Assembly (NCBI GenBank): GCA_963920635.1
Contig: OY987306.1
Span: forward strand, 33,051,453 to 33,115,452
Direction: 5' to 3'
Length of the DNA: 64,000 nt
From: Pseudeuparius sepicola
Lineage: Eukaryota; Arthropoda; Insecta; Coleoptera; Anthribidae
The translations under genes were made by a program, and so were the position numbers. The notes below the pieces were generated by a model. That model was not told the DNA's origin. It saw nothing but the letters and a program-made list of their open reading frames with translations, and ran no database searches. Below are positions 52,279-63,169 of the stretch, piece after piece (the first letter of the stretch is position 1; every line of letters begins with the position of its first letter).

Positions 52279-55200
52279 CTACGCCGGACAGTGCCTCAGA
52301 AATTCCGCATCGAAGTAAACTATCGTTATGGTTATGTCGTCGCGGAACACCCTGACCACGTCGTCCGGCAAACTCAACAACCTCGATATCTTCGTGTGGT
52401 CGATTCCGTACTCGGTCCTGCCCAGCGCGTTCCTTATTATGTGCGTCGCCGCGTTGCAATCTTTCGGCTTGATCTTCAGCCCCTCCTTCCTTTGCAACAG
52501 CATCTCGTTGATCTCGGCCAGCGTCATGTTCTTCCGCGGCAGCTTCAGCGGGTTCAGCGTCACCTTGCCCTTCATGTGTTCGCCGACGAGGCGGACGGCC
52601 TGCAGCGGCGTCATCATGTCCCACAGGCCGTCGGTGGCGATGATAAGGAACTTGTCGCGGGGCGTGAGCCGGTGGTAGGCGACCTCCGGCGACGCCGTCA
52701 GGTACGGCGGCGTGCGGTAGCCAGGCGGGATGATCTGCTGGCCGAAGTGCTTGCCGACTATCTCCGTCATGATCGGCCGGCTCCACTTGAAGCGGAAGTC
52801 GCCCATCGAGCGCAGCGGGGCCAGCTGGCCGAGCAGCCGGTCCATCTTGATCACCGTGCCGCTCTCGTTGTACGGGTGCTCCTTGATTATGCGCTCCACC
52901 TCGGACTGGTTGAACGCGTTGTGCTCCTCGTTCATCTTCTTCGGTATCCACGAGTTGGTGTCGGATAGGCTGCCTGGAAGAAGGATCGTGTCGGAAAAGG
53001 ATGTTACTATTGCGAATGACTGCCAATTTCAAAGTCGGTTGAAATAAATCTGTAGGTGGGCACACAAGCCAAATTTCGAGTGTAAGTAACAATACTTACA
53101 GAAGCAATAGTTATATTGAATATTTTGTAACAATACTCTCGGTAGCAACACTTACAGCAGCAATACACTCATTTTAAAAATTTGATAACAATACTTATAG
53201 TAGCAACACTTATAGAGGCAACATTTATTTTCAAAATTTGGAAGCCATACTTGCAGCAGCAATAATTTTTTCAAAATATGGTAGCAATACTTATATTCCA
53301 AATTTGGTAACAATACTTACAATAGCAACACTTACAGCAGCAATATTTATTATCAAAATTTTTTAATAATACAATACTTATAGTAAGCAATGCTATTAAT
53401 AGCGATATTTAAAGTAGCAATATTTAACTCAAAATTTAGTAATGATACTTATAGTATCAATACTTATAGTATCAATGCTTATTTTCAAACTTTGGTAACA
53501 ATACTTATAGTAGCAATGTTATTAATATCAATATTTAAAGTATTAATATTTATATTCAAAATTTGGTAACGATAGTTACAGTAACAACATTTACAGCAGC
53601 AATATTTAAAGTATTAATATTTAGTAACGATACTTATAGTATCAATACTTATTTTCAAAATTTGGTAACAATACTTATAGTAGCAATGCTATTAATAGCA
53701 ATATCCAAAGTATAAATATTTATATTCAAAATTTTGTAACGATAGTTACAGTAGCAATACTTACAGCAGCAATACTTATTTTCAAAATTTGGTAACAATA
53801 CTTATAGTAGCAATGCTATTAATAGCAAAATTTAAAGTAGCAATATTCAAAATTTAGTAATGATACTTATGGTATCAATACTTATTTTCAAAATTTTGTA
53901 ACAATACTTATAGTAGCAATGCTATTAATAGCAATATTTAAAGTAGCAATATTTATATTCAAAATTTAGTAATGATACTTATAGTATCAACTTATTTTCA
54001 AAATTTGGTAACAATATTTATAGTAGCAATGCTATTAATAGCAATATTTAACGTATCAATATTTATATTCAAAATTTGGTAACAATAGTTACAGTAGCAA
54101 CACATACAGCAGCAATACTTATTTTCAAAATTTGGCAACAATACTTATAGTAGCAATGCTATTAATAGCAATATTTAAAGTGTCAACATTTATATTCAAA
54201 ATTTGGTAACAATACTTATAGTATCAATACTTATATCCAAAATTTGTTAACAATACTTTCAGCAACACATAGCAGCAATACTTATTTTCAAAATTTGGTA
54301 ACAATAGAGCACTAGTGTCGAAATTTGGTAACAATACTCATAGTAGTAATTTTATATAAGTAGTAATACTTATATTCAAAATTTGATTTGTGTGCTCACT
54401 TACATATTTTTTTATTTAAACCGACTAAAAGTTAGCAGTCCCTTGCAAAAAAAAACACAGCCTACAACATCTCCAAAACGGCAACAACACAATTCAGACC
54501 CGAAACGAATACCTTGAAGGTTACGTACTAACCTAGAACTGCCACGCAGTCGCCGACGCTGGCCACGTGCAGGTGGGGCCCGTCGACGTGCGCCACGCTG
54601 GCGACGGCCCCCGACATCGCTACCGACATCGTCTTCAAGTTCAGCTTTCCGTTCTCGGGCAGCGCCTCTCTCGACAGGTCGTCGTCCAACCTCAAGAAGG
54701 CCTTCTCTAGCGCCGCCTTCATTTCGAAGGTGTGCCTGTAGCCGGCCTACGGGGAGACGCCTAGCTGAGATCAATTAGAGGCGTCAGGCAGGGCGTGGCG
54801 CGAAAATTCCGCGAAAGACGAAACGTGAAAAAAGAGTATCGACAGACGCGACACGCCCCGCGTATACACGTCTATACCTCAGACAATTCCTTGACGAACT
54901 GCACGAAACTGCTCTGGTATATTTCCCTGACGTCGTCGACGAACTGCACCTTGTCGTTGTACGGTTCTATGAGTTGTAACGGTTTCTCCTGGCTCAACGA
55001 CAAGATATATTGCAGCAGACTTTCGTGGGGCAGCAGGCAGGCCGTTATGTAATGGTACAGGCGTTTCGCTATGACTTGGGCGCAGGCGCCGCCTCCGTGC
55101 CCGTCGAAAACGCCAAAAAGGAAACCTACAAACGACGGTCGTCAAACGGACGGTTCGGCAGATGTTGTCGTTAGTAAAACTGCGACGAATAACATACTAG

Positions 55201-58200
55201 CCAAACTGAAAACTATAAAATGTGTCCCGGATAAGAATGAACGGCATGGGGATCTTGCAGACGGTGAGAGATAGAACAACGGTTAAATGGGGAAAAAGTT
55301 GCGCAATAAAATGGTGCAAACAGATTTCTAATATCTTTTTTCGTTTTAGAGTTATTTTGAAGAAAGTAAAAGTTTGCGTTTTCGATTTTATTTTTTCCAA
55401 ACTTATTATCATAGACAGAAAAAAATGAAAAACACTTTCTTATGGCACTTTTTAACGGGCCTTAAGATGGCGTTTTTAGATTTGTCCTACAACATTCTGT
55501 TTTTGAGAAACCATCTTCAACTTTATTTTTTTAAATACAGACCTGTTTTTTTTGCAGATTTTGAAAGCACGTTTCATTGCAAATACCATGATGTATGACT
55601 CTAAATATTTTTAAAATGTTTTGAGACAATTATACTGAAAATTCCGCTTTTTCCATACATTTTTTCCTAATGCGGCCCTGTATTTAATAATAAAAAGTCT
55701 AAATAATCAGTATTGTCAACAATTTAACTTACAACTTATCTTTCAATCGGAGAACCAAAAAAAGGACGGCAAAGACTAATAACGGTCACATACGATAATA
55801 AAAAATAAATAAAAATCTTCCACCTAGAAGGATTTGAAACTCAACCCCTTGTCATTTGTCATAACTCCCACTGTATCATTTAGTTAATGTTAATAATTTG
55901 TATTATTAGAAATGGCGGGGGCTTTTTCAAAAAGTTATTGGTTTCATTGGTTTAAAACTTTCTTCTCACAATTAGAAAAAGCGAAGAATTTACTCCAAAA
56001 CCAATGCGACACTGTTTGATGTACAACAACAGAGGAAAACACTTACCAGACAGGGCCGTATTTAAAAATATTAACTTTTCGAAGTAAAAATAAACTGTAA
56101 GTTAAATTGTTGACAATACTGATTAATATTTAGACTTCTTATTATTAAATACAGGGCCGCAATAGAAAAAAATGAATGGAAAAGAAGGAATTTTCAGTAT
56201 AATTGTCTCAAAACATTTTAAAAATATTTAGTATCATATTATTTAAAAAAATAAAGTTGAAGATGGTTTCTCAAAAACGAAATGTTGTATAACAAATCCA
56301 AAAACGCAATCTTAAAGCCCGTTAAAAAGTGCCATAAGAAAGGTTCTTCTTTTTTTCTATCTGTGATAACAACTTAAGAAAAAAATAAAATCGAAGACGC
56401 AAAATTTTGCTTTTTTCAAAATAACTCAAAAACGAAAAAAGATATTACAAATCTGTTTGTACCATTTTATTGACCTTAAAATTGCGCAACTTTTCCCCAT
56501 TTAACCGTTGTTCTATCTCTCACCGTTTGCAAGATCCCCATGATGTTCATTCTTATCCGGGACACATTGTATGTATACTAAAAAGCGCAAACTTACATGG
56601 TTCTACGTCATCTACGTGTACAGATATACCTGTGGTAAGTAAGCAAGAAGCTTCGGACCTGGTGTCCTCTATCGGATTGTTGGAGGCGAGCTGATTCGAA
56701 TCGTAAGATTTGACGGAACCGCCGTTCGGAAATTCGTGGGTGTATTCGTTGGCGCGTAGTATGCTGTCCACCTGGGAAAACTTCAAATTGGAATTTTACC
56801 TTGGAACAAATGAACTACTACTGCCCAAAATGGCATCTGTAGGTCAAATAAAGCCTTGTCGGTAAAGCAATTTGTGTTAATTTTGCATAGTATCGATTTA
56901 TTTTAGAACATCCGTCCTAAAAATTATAGTTTTTTTTTTTTTTTTCTATGTTTCTGTTGTGTAATAAGTCCATATAAACAGTTGATATCGAAGGTAGGTA
57001 AGTGATTGGTTTATAAATTTACAAGCTTAAAATCCCAAAGCAGGGACTATAAGTAAAATAAAAATAAATGTTTTAAAAACGTAGACTCATTCGCACCGAG
57101 TGTCTCAATATTCCGTTAAATGCTGCAAAATTTTTTCCAGCATCAAATATGGACATTGTTACCTATTTAGTGCTTGCGATAAACTGTTATACAAAGTAAC
57201 AAAAAGCCTTCAAAAACATAAATCATTGAATAAAATATTGAGATTAGCATTTCAGCCGTTTTCAAATTCGAATTTCTGTTATGACATAATATGGACAAAT
57301 GTTATCTCGATTTCCTCTACTCGAACAATTAATTAACAACACAACAAAAACAAGGTATTTTAAACAGAAATTTAATGATATTTTCTAAAATTTGTTTGTG
57401 ACCAAACCAAACCATTAAGATCGATGCTAGTTAAAAGGAAACTATTTAATGAGGTACAAAGTTCAAAAAATTGCATTTATAAAATTCCTTGCGAATGTGG
57501 AAAGTTCTATGTTGGGGAGACTTGTAGGCCATTTAACGTTCGTTTAAAAGAACATAAAAATTATATCAGGCAAAATCAAATTTCGAAGTCGAAAATATGC
57601 GAACACTCTTTTAATAACAATCATAGGATTTTGTGGGATAGTTCCAAACCAATTCTAAAAGAAGTAGGAAATAGACGAAAAATTAAAGAATCAGCATTTA
57701 TTCTAGAAAATACAGACAACTGTGTTGCTGAATGTTCAGTGGAATTTACTAAAACATTATTGCCACTTATTCAAAGAGAAGTTAGTATAGATAATTAGTT
57801 AGAACACAAGGTACAATATCAGGCAGGTGGCTAGGCTATATTGTTTCTGTTGTCATGACATTTTAACCTGAAATTTATTAATTTGTCATATCACTTTGAC
57901 GTGACATGATCTTTGAGAAAGGAGGAAGATTTATTCTCTGAAAGCTCAGAAAACAAATTTGTTGAAGTTATTTTTTTGTGTTCAAAGTTTCGTTCATTTA
58001 CCGTTAAGAATTGATTAATTTTCCAGGCAATTTGAAAAAGTTGTCTTTTAACCAGTTTGAAGTAATTTAATGAAATTTAAACATTTAGCATTTCAAAGAA
58101 AAAATGTAAACATTTGTCCAGCCATTATCAGCTCATCATGACAGTTTGTTGGACTGCCCTATTTGTTTACTTTTAGGTTATATAAATGACATCCTTGTCA

Positions 58201-61200
58201 TTGTAACATAACCTTAAAGGTGTTGGAACTCGCAAAAAAAAAACAAAATAAAACAGAAAACTGTATTATCAATACAAATTTATCATAAAACAACGTAAGG
58301 ATATAACTATTTCGCAACGTCCCTAACACTTGTAACACGGCAACACCCTGTTGATCAACCAATCTATCAACGCCTCGACGGGCTCCATGACCGCCTTCCC
58401 GACAGTCTCGTATCTACCCTCTATAACCCTCGACACGATTTTCTTCGCCAGTCTATTCAACGGACTCGTCACGATCTCCAACAAGTCGAACTTCCTGTTC
58501 AGGCCCGCCTCTCTGCGTCGCCTGCCGACATCCGCGACGGCGTCGCGCCCCAGGAGATTGTCGAACAGCGCCTCGACCGCCGCGTTCACGCTTATCAACA
58601 CCTGCGCTATCCTTACGGTGCTTACGTTGATCGCGCCGCCGACGGCCGCCAGGATGGGATTGCCGGGTTCGACGGGAACGTACAGTTCCAACAGCGTCGC
58701 GGTCAGGTTCGTTATGGTGCCGGTTATTTGGTCCCGCAGCGGCACCAACACGTGGGCCAGCCGGCTGCGGACCAAGTCGATCAGCAGGGTCCTAATTTTG
58801 TCGCCGACCTGTTGCAGTCCCCTGCTGTGCTTTGGGGGTCTATCGAGAAGATTTTGTATGGTATCTATCGGTATTCCCTCGCTTTCTAGGAAGGGTTTCA
58901 GTTGGTTTAACGTGGTTTTAATTTCTTTTTCCACCTGGGCGGACACGATCATCTGCTGCCATCTGTTGGGAACGATCTGCCTTATGATCAACTTAGACAG
59001 TCGTAGAAGTACAGTCTGTAGCCCGTTAACGCTTACTTTCACCGTGTTGTCAACGGTATCGACTAAAAAGACGACGGCGTCAAGGGCGTTGTTTAAAACG
59101 TTGACGACTGCTTCGATGTCGTTTCCAGCGGCTTGGAGTTGCTGTTCTAAAGCTGCTACAACACCTTTTTCGGTAGACAATAATAGTGTTACCAAATTTT
59201 TGATAATGTCGAAATGATTGTTTGCCCGGGAAACTTGTAAGTCGGATTCGCGGACTAAATTCTCGAGTGACGATAGTAGTTCATTTGGAGGCGATAGCAG
59301 ATTTATTTTTGCAAGTTCTGACACAGGATTTACGTCTGCAGAAGATGCGATGCTTACAAATGCCAACAAAATCTAAAATAACATTTTTAAAAATTGAACA
59401 AAAAACACTTAATATACTTACGCAGGTAGCCTTCATTTTGGTCCAACTAACAATGAACATTTCTCAAGGGTAGCGCGCTGTTTTAAATAACAATTCTTTA
59501 TCTGACAAGAGGTATTAAAACGTAATAAAAGTGGAAATGTTTGTTAAGAATTAGATTTTCGTCAAACTTAGACAAAACAATGTTTGTTATTTTTTTATTG
59601 TGTGTAATTTCGTCAAGGAATTCGAGGAAATGCGCACTTTTCTTATATTATTTTCCATTATTTGTCATATTTATCAAAATGATAATGTTTGTTATAGTCG
59701 CACTTTTGGCAATTGTTGAGTGTAAGAGTAGGAAACGCTAAAACTTCGCAATTTTTGGTTCTTACTTTTGCTGAATATACTTTTTTTTTTTTGTATATGT
59801 ACATTATAATTAAAGACGTTTGTTAAGAATTATAGTATGAGAGCCATGATTTCAACTTTCATAAGATTATAGAATAAGATGTTATGTAAAATGTAGACAG
59901 TATATTTCTTTACTTGAAGCGACTAGGTTGTCTCAAATAATATTTACTACATATTTACTACTTTTTCGCAAAAGTCATTTGATAAATTCGAAAAGTGTGG
60001 TTCTAAAAATCGAAGGAGGTGGTAAATTTCTTAATTGGATCTTGTACTTTCCTCCAGTACCGAAAGAAACCTCGAAAATCCAATATTTAACCGAATTTCC
60101 CGACTACCGATTTTCAAGTTTCGAGAAACGGGACGGCTGTAGAATTAGCTAATTCGACGGGTAATCCTGAGGAACCACTCTTAGAAATTGCGTGTTTTTT
60201 CTCATTTTTTGATTTTTCGGGGGCACCTTAAACAATGTTTGTTAATTTTTTTATTGTGTGAAATTTCGCCAAGGAATTCGAGGAAATGCGCACTTTCCTT
60301 ATATTATTTTTCATTATTTGCCATATTTACCAAAATGATAATAGTGTTTGTTATAGTTGCCCCTACTTTTGACAATAATATTGTTGGTAAGAGTACTAAA
60401 CGCTAAACTTCGCCATTTTTGGTTCTTGCTTTTGCTAAATAATGTAATATGCATTTTTTTGTATATGTACATTATAAATAAAGACGTTATTATTATTATT
60501 ATAATATGAGGTTTACAAAAATCCATATGTAAATATTTTGAGTATGTCTGTACTAACTTAAAATTGATTCTTTTTCGTTTTTGTATGAAGTTTTAATCCT
60601 AAACCAAATCACCCTCTTGATTTGTTGGCTATCTATTGTAGTTTCTTGGTAAAATTAACATTATCCTGTTAACAAAAAAGAAATCAAGGTATACTTCTCA
60701 CTTAAAAATAATAACAGCAAAAATCTTCGCGCACACTTTATTTTTGACATTTACGAACAGAACGCGTTGAACAACGTACTAAATATAGACCCCAGCATCT
60801 CCCCTAGGGCAGTCACAGCCGCCGACACGTCGCCACTTATCAAAGTGGCCACGTCGCTTAAACTATTGTTGATCCCCTGAAGTATGATATTGACGCCGTT
60901 GAGAATGGCGGCTAAGTCCTCGCTATCGCCGACCAGCGCCGCCATGGACGTACCTATCGCCACCAGGGGCGCCAGTATGGCGTTGCGAAACTTGTTCAAC
61001 GCCTCGGCGGTAGGTTTGGCCAGCGTCACCAAGAAATTTAGGTTGTCGACGGTGCCGGTTCGAACAGTGGAAAAGAGACTTTTCATGCCCGCACAGGTGG
61101 ATTCCAGGGACTTTTTGGCCTCCGCCGTGGTTATACGGGGCGGGCCCGAGCCAGTGAGAAAGCTCAGGTCCAAGTTTAGTTCACAGTGTGAGGCAGAAAT

Positions 61201-62794
61201 CTGAAAGATTGCGATAAAACTGAAACTTTCGGGTGCGAGTTACTTCATACTTTCTTTTAGACTTTTTCTTTAATAAAACAATAAATATATCATTTAACTT
61301 ACCATAAAAAGTATCAAAAATACGGCTACCTCTACCTTCATTTTTATAAATTATATTCTTCTAAAATTTAGCGGCTAATACACTCAAAACAAGGTAAAAA
61401 AAAAGGTAGAACACCAGTAGCCTTTAAGTGTGAAATAAAGATATCGTATCATTTCTCATTTTATTGTTTTTTAATATTATGTAAATTTTACGATTTTACG
61501 TAGTGAATATTATGTAATTTTACAGGCTTTAAAATTATGTTTATGGGTTTAGTTAAATAAAAAACAATTTGCATTTATTTAAAAGAGATCTATTTCCCTA
61601 AAGTTTGCAAAAAATGAGTCTATAAATTTGGGCTCGTCGACATGGCGATGTTCTCCGTCTTCTGAGAGGGGCAGTCCATTGGATATCGCGGCAAACTTCT
61701 AAAGTATTGAAAAAATATTTAATTACTTATAAATTTGTTGAAAGCACAATTTATAAAGCTAGAAAAATTTGTATACATACCATTAAAACAAACCAAACTG
61801 TAAGGAAACAGCAGAACAAAACGTTAGATTTAAACATTCTACGATCTTTCGAAAAAAAGCTACAAACCGGTTTCGTAAGTAGCTAAAAAGTAATCAAAAG
61901 TCCCTCGCGCATTATTTTAATATCATTCCGAATATCCTTATCTCCAAGTACATTCGAAGAAACACAAAACCCTTGGTCAATACCCACAAATCACATTTTT
62001 AATCTGTTCCACAGGAAAATAAATGCCAAGATAAACAAACCCGATATTTACTCAGCCGAATATCGAATATCATTGAACTTGTGTATCCCGACTATGGATG
62101 GCAAAATTTAAAAATATACCGATATATTGTTTCATATGATATATTGAATCCATTTATCGATATACTCGATATATTGAAAAAATAAATCGATATATTGAAT
62201 ATTTCGATATATCGAATGTTATTGACTTCTTTATAATTATAATTTTATGTACCTAATTCATAATATTTATGTACTAGGTTTATAAATTTTCGTGTTATTA
62301 GTGTGTTTCCAACACGAAATGAGAGCTCACAGATAACGATAATCTCAATCTCAGTTTTCCAAAGGCCTTCACTATTCTCCAGTTTAACTTAAACTGGAGA
62401 AATTATAATAGTTTTCGTTGCAATATATCGCATCAATATATTTAGCGATATATCGCAAGAAAATATCGATATATTTCAAAGGAATATATTGGATATTTCA
62501 AATACATCGATATATCGTTGCCATCCCTAATCCCGACAAAGCAACTCTCACTCGTCTAGGACCCACCTCTTGCGGCGTGAGCTTCGTCAACGTCGACCTC
62601 GTCTCCCTCGTAAAGTGCAGTTTGCGGCACTCGTTGCACAACCTCCGGGGCGTTTTCCCCTCCACCGCCGCCCTGTTGTAGTTGAAGAAGTTCCTGCGGG
62701 CGAATATCTGGCCACCGCCGGCGAACGGCACGCCCGAAAGGGGCACCAGTTTGCCGCCTTTCAACAGTTGGCGCGACCTCCCGCCAACCACCAT
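52279..62794 (-). CDS. Pdp: Pyruvate dehydrogenase phosphatase, catalytic subunit
   Basis: Five exons join in phase: 62794-62567, 56771-56630, 55125-54878, 54746-54533 and 52973-52279, giving 508 residues (human PDP1 about 537). This mitochondrial PP2C-type phosphatase dephosphorylates and activates the pyruvate dehydrogenase E1 subunit. Exon 1 encodes an arginine-rich, acid-poor presequence (MVVGGRSRQLLKGGK) and ends TKLTPQE, which joins VDSILRANEYTHEF in exon 2. PP2C motifs are FGVFDGHGG (D131 metal ligand), VASVGDC, LRSMGDFRFKW, ATDGLWD (D392) and RDDITI (D489-D490). The PDP-specific TPPYLTASPEVAYHRL is present. The exon 2 donor is ambiguous: GTATAT at 56629 matches the family best, while GTAAGT 33 bp further on would add 11 residues just before the active site. 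Intron 1 is 5.8 kb and contains three secreted-protein genes. Confidence 0.93.
53031..54425. mobile_element. Inverted-end element with a minisatellite core, Pdp intron 4
   Basis: AAGTCGGTTGAAATAAA and GTGGGCACACAAGCCAAATTT at 53031-53078 are inverted at 54377-54425. Between them lies about 1.3 kb of AATACTTATAGTAGCAATGC, TATTAATAGCAATATTTAAA and TATTCAAAATTTGGTAAC repeats. The basic step is about 20-30 bp, grouped into units near 150 bp. No coding content. Confidence 0.75.
55208..56577. mobile_element. Long foldback element in Pdp intron 2
   Basis: AATGTGTCCCGGATAAGAAT at the left is inverted at the right end (ATTCTTATCCGGGACACATT). The arms stay paired over about 500-600 bp each (CGGTGAGAGATAGAACAACG, AAAGTTGAAGATGGTTTCTC). 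The centre near 55740-56090 is unpaired. TA lies at both borders. Non-coding. Confidence 0.8.
57424..57798 (+). mobile_element. Penelope-like element GIY-YIG endonuclease remnant
   Basis: A 124-residue frame reads CIYKIPCECGKFYVGETCRP, then FNVRLKEHKN and CEHSFNNNHRI. The order Y-K-I, C-x-C-G-K-x-Y-V-G-E-T and R-x-x-E-H is that of the GIY-YIG nuclease at the C-terminus of Penelope-like retroelements. The first M need not be the true start. The preceding reverse transcriptase is missing, so this is a 5'-truncated copy. The frame is intact to a stop, so truncation may be old but decay is limited. It is antisense in Pdp intron 1. Confidence 0.85.
58323..59436 (-). CDS. Unrecognised secreted protein A, nested in Pdp intron 1
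   Basis: Two exons, 59436-59422 and 59372-58323, give 354 residues. I do not recognise the family. MKATC joins ILLAFVSIASSADV to form a signal peptide with cleavage expected near residue 17-20, so the protein should be secreted. An in-frame ATG 24 bp upstream would add MFIVSWTK. The rest is an alpha-helical, leucine-, valine- and alanine-rich chain without obvious repeats. A basic cluster GRRRREAG at about 288-295 could be a furin-type cleavage site. Apart from C5 in the signal, the only cysteines are in the last residues, CYKC. Exon 1 is 15 bp, followed by a 49-bp phase 0 intron. The coding exon is notably GC-rich in third positions inside an AT-rich intron, which supports real coding. Neighbour B has the same plan. 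Confidence 0.8.
59570..60505. repeat. Pair of direct repeats of about 250 bp with A/T-rich tails
   Basis: 59572-59830 and 60228-60490 share ACAATGTTTGTTA, AAGGAATTCGAGGAAATGCG and AACGCTAAACTTCGCC or a close variant, and end in TTAAAGACGTT or AATAAAGACGTT. The second copy is followed by (ATT)n. This suggests a SINE-like retroelement rather than genes. An orphan frame between them (59928-60152) is not recognised. Confidence 0.55.
60751..61341 (-). CDS. Unrecognised secreted protein B, nested in Pdp intron 1
   Basis: Two exons, 61341-61303 and 61200-60751, give 162 residues. Family not recognised. MKVEVAVFLILFM is joined in phase 0 to ISASHC, making a signal peptide of about 17-19 residues. 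The mature chain is small, alanine/leucine/serine-rich and mostly helical (LNFLVTLAKPTAEALNKF, LAAILNGVNIILQGINN, VTALGEMLGSIFSTLFNAFC). Three cysteines include one near the start, one near residue 43 and one next to the C-terminal serine. It resembles protein A in build, with a tiny first exon, a helical LV/A-rich body and a cysteine at the extreme C-terminus. I see no clear sequence homology by eye. Third-position GC is high compared with the surrounding intron. Confidence 0.8.
61579..61837 (-). CDS. Unrecognised small secreted peptide C, nested in Pdp intron 1
   Basis: Two exons, 61837-61781 and 61698-61579, give 58 residues. MFKSNVLFCCFLTVWFVLM joins KFAAISNG in phase 0, giving a signal peptide of about 20-24 residues. 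The predicted mature peptide of about 35 residues is acidic (LPLSEDGEHRHVDEPKFIDS, then FFANFREIDLF) and could be a short hemolymph or glandular peptide. Splice sites (GTATGT and CTTTAG) are good. The stop codon TAA overlaps an AATAAA signal, so the 3' UTR would be very short. It is too short to recognise a family. Support comes from the splice structure, the signal sequence and the matching architecture of neighbours A and B. Confidence 0.6.
62093..62529. mobile_element. hAT-type MITE with 8-bp target duplication
   Basis: The ends TATGGATGGCAA and TTGCCATCCCTA are inverted and resemble hAT termini. ATCCCGAC flanks the element on both sides (62085-62092 and 62530-62537), an 8-bp target site duplication. 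The interior is full of ATCGATATAT repeats. It lies in Pdp intron 1, about 40 bp from the exon 1 donor. Confidence 0.85.
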
Positions 62795-63169
62795 TTTCGA
62801 GATCGTCCGGCGACCCGTGCGGAAATTCGGGCGTTCAGGCGATTCCCGTCGTCGTTTTGGACGGCATTGTGCTATTTTCGTCTTTAAAATAATGACATTA
62901 TTACGAATTTTAGGCTGGTTTAGAGGTTAAGGTTAAGGGACACTTTTTTGAACGATTTGAACTACTTTAAACCACAAAACGGTAAAATTAGGTTAGATGT
63001 CGACGGCGTGAAGTTAGCGACGATTGCCGGGTGCAGGAATCTAGTTGGCCCTGCCGCCGAAAAAAAAACAATCGACAAAGTTTCGGAACGCAGCCGAAAG
63101 GTGGCGCTGCCGGTATTAAGATTGTAAACACGGTGGAAGTTTTCTTTTCGTCAGATAGAACTGAAGAAA
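62795..63169. promoter_or_regulatory. Divergent promoter of Pdp and the coiled-coil gene
   Basis: 375 bp lie between the two ATGs. The Pdp side is GC-rich. ATTTGAACTACTT at about 62956 is another copy of the recurrent motif. TGAAGTTAGCGACG near 63009 resembles the GAAGTTAGC motif at other promoters. There is no perfect X-box palindrome here. Confidence 0.45.

Noticed and set aside
52291..52968. 225-residue plus-strand frame opposite the last Pdp exon
   Set aside because: Shadow of GC-rich Pdp coding sequence, with Arg/Val/His composition and no motif.
57100..57336. Frame upstream of the Penelope-like endonuclease
   Set aside because: No reverse-transcriptase motif can be seen, so it was not joined to the element.
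58351..59217. 288-residue plus-strand frame opposite secreted gene A
   Set aside because: The minus-strand frame has a signal exon, proper splice sites and sensible composition. The plus frame is its complement.
59928..60152. 74-residue plus-strand frame (KIEGGGKFLNWILYFPPVP)
   Set aside because: It looks almost protein-like but lies between two SINE-like repeats, has no splice partner and no recognisable family; left as unknown.
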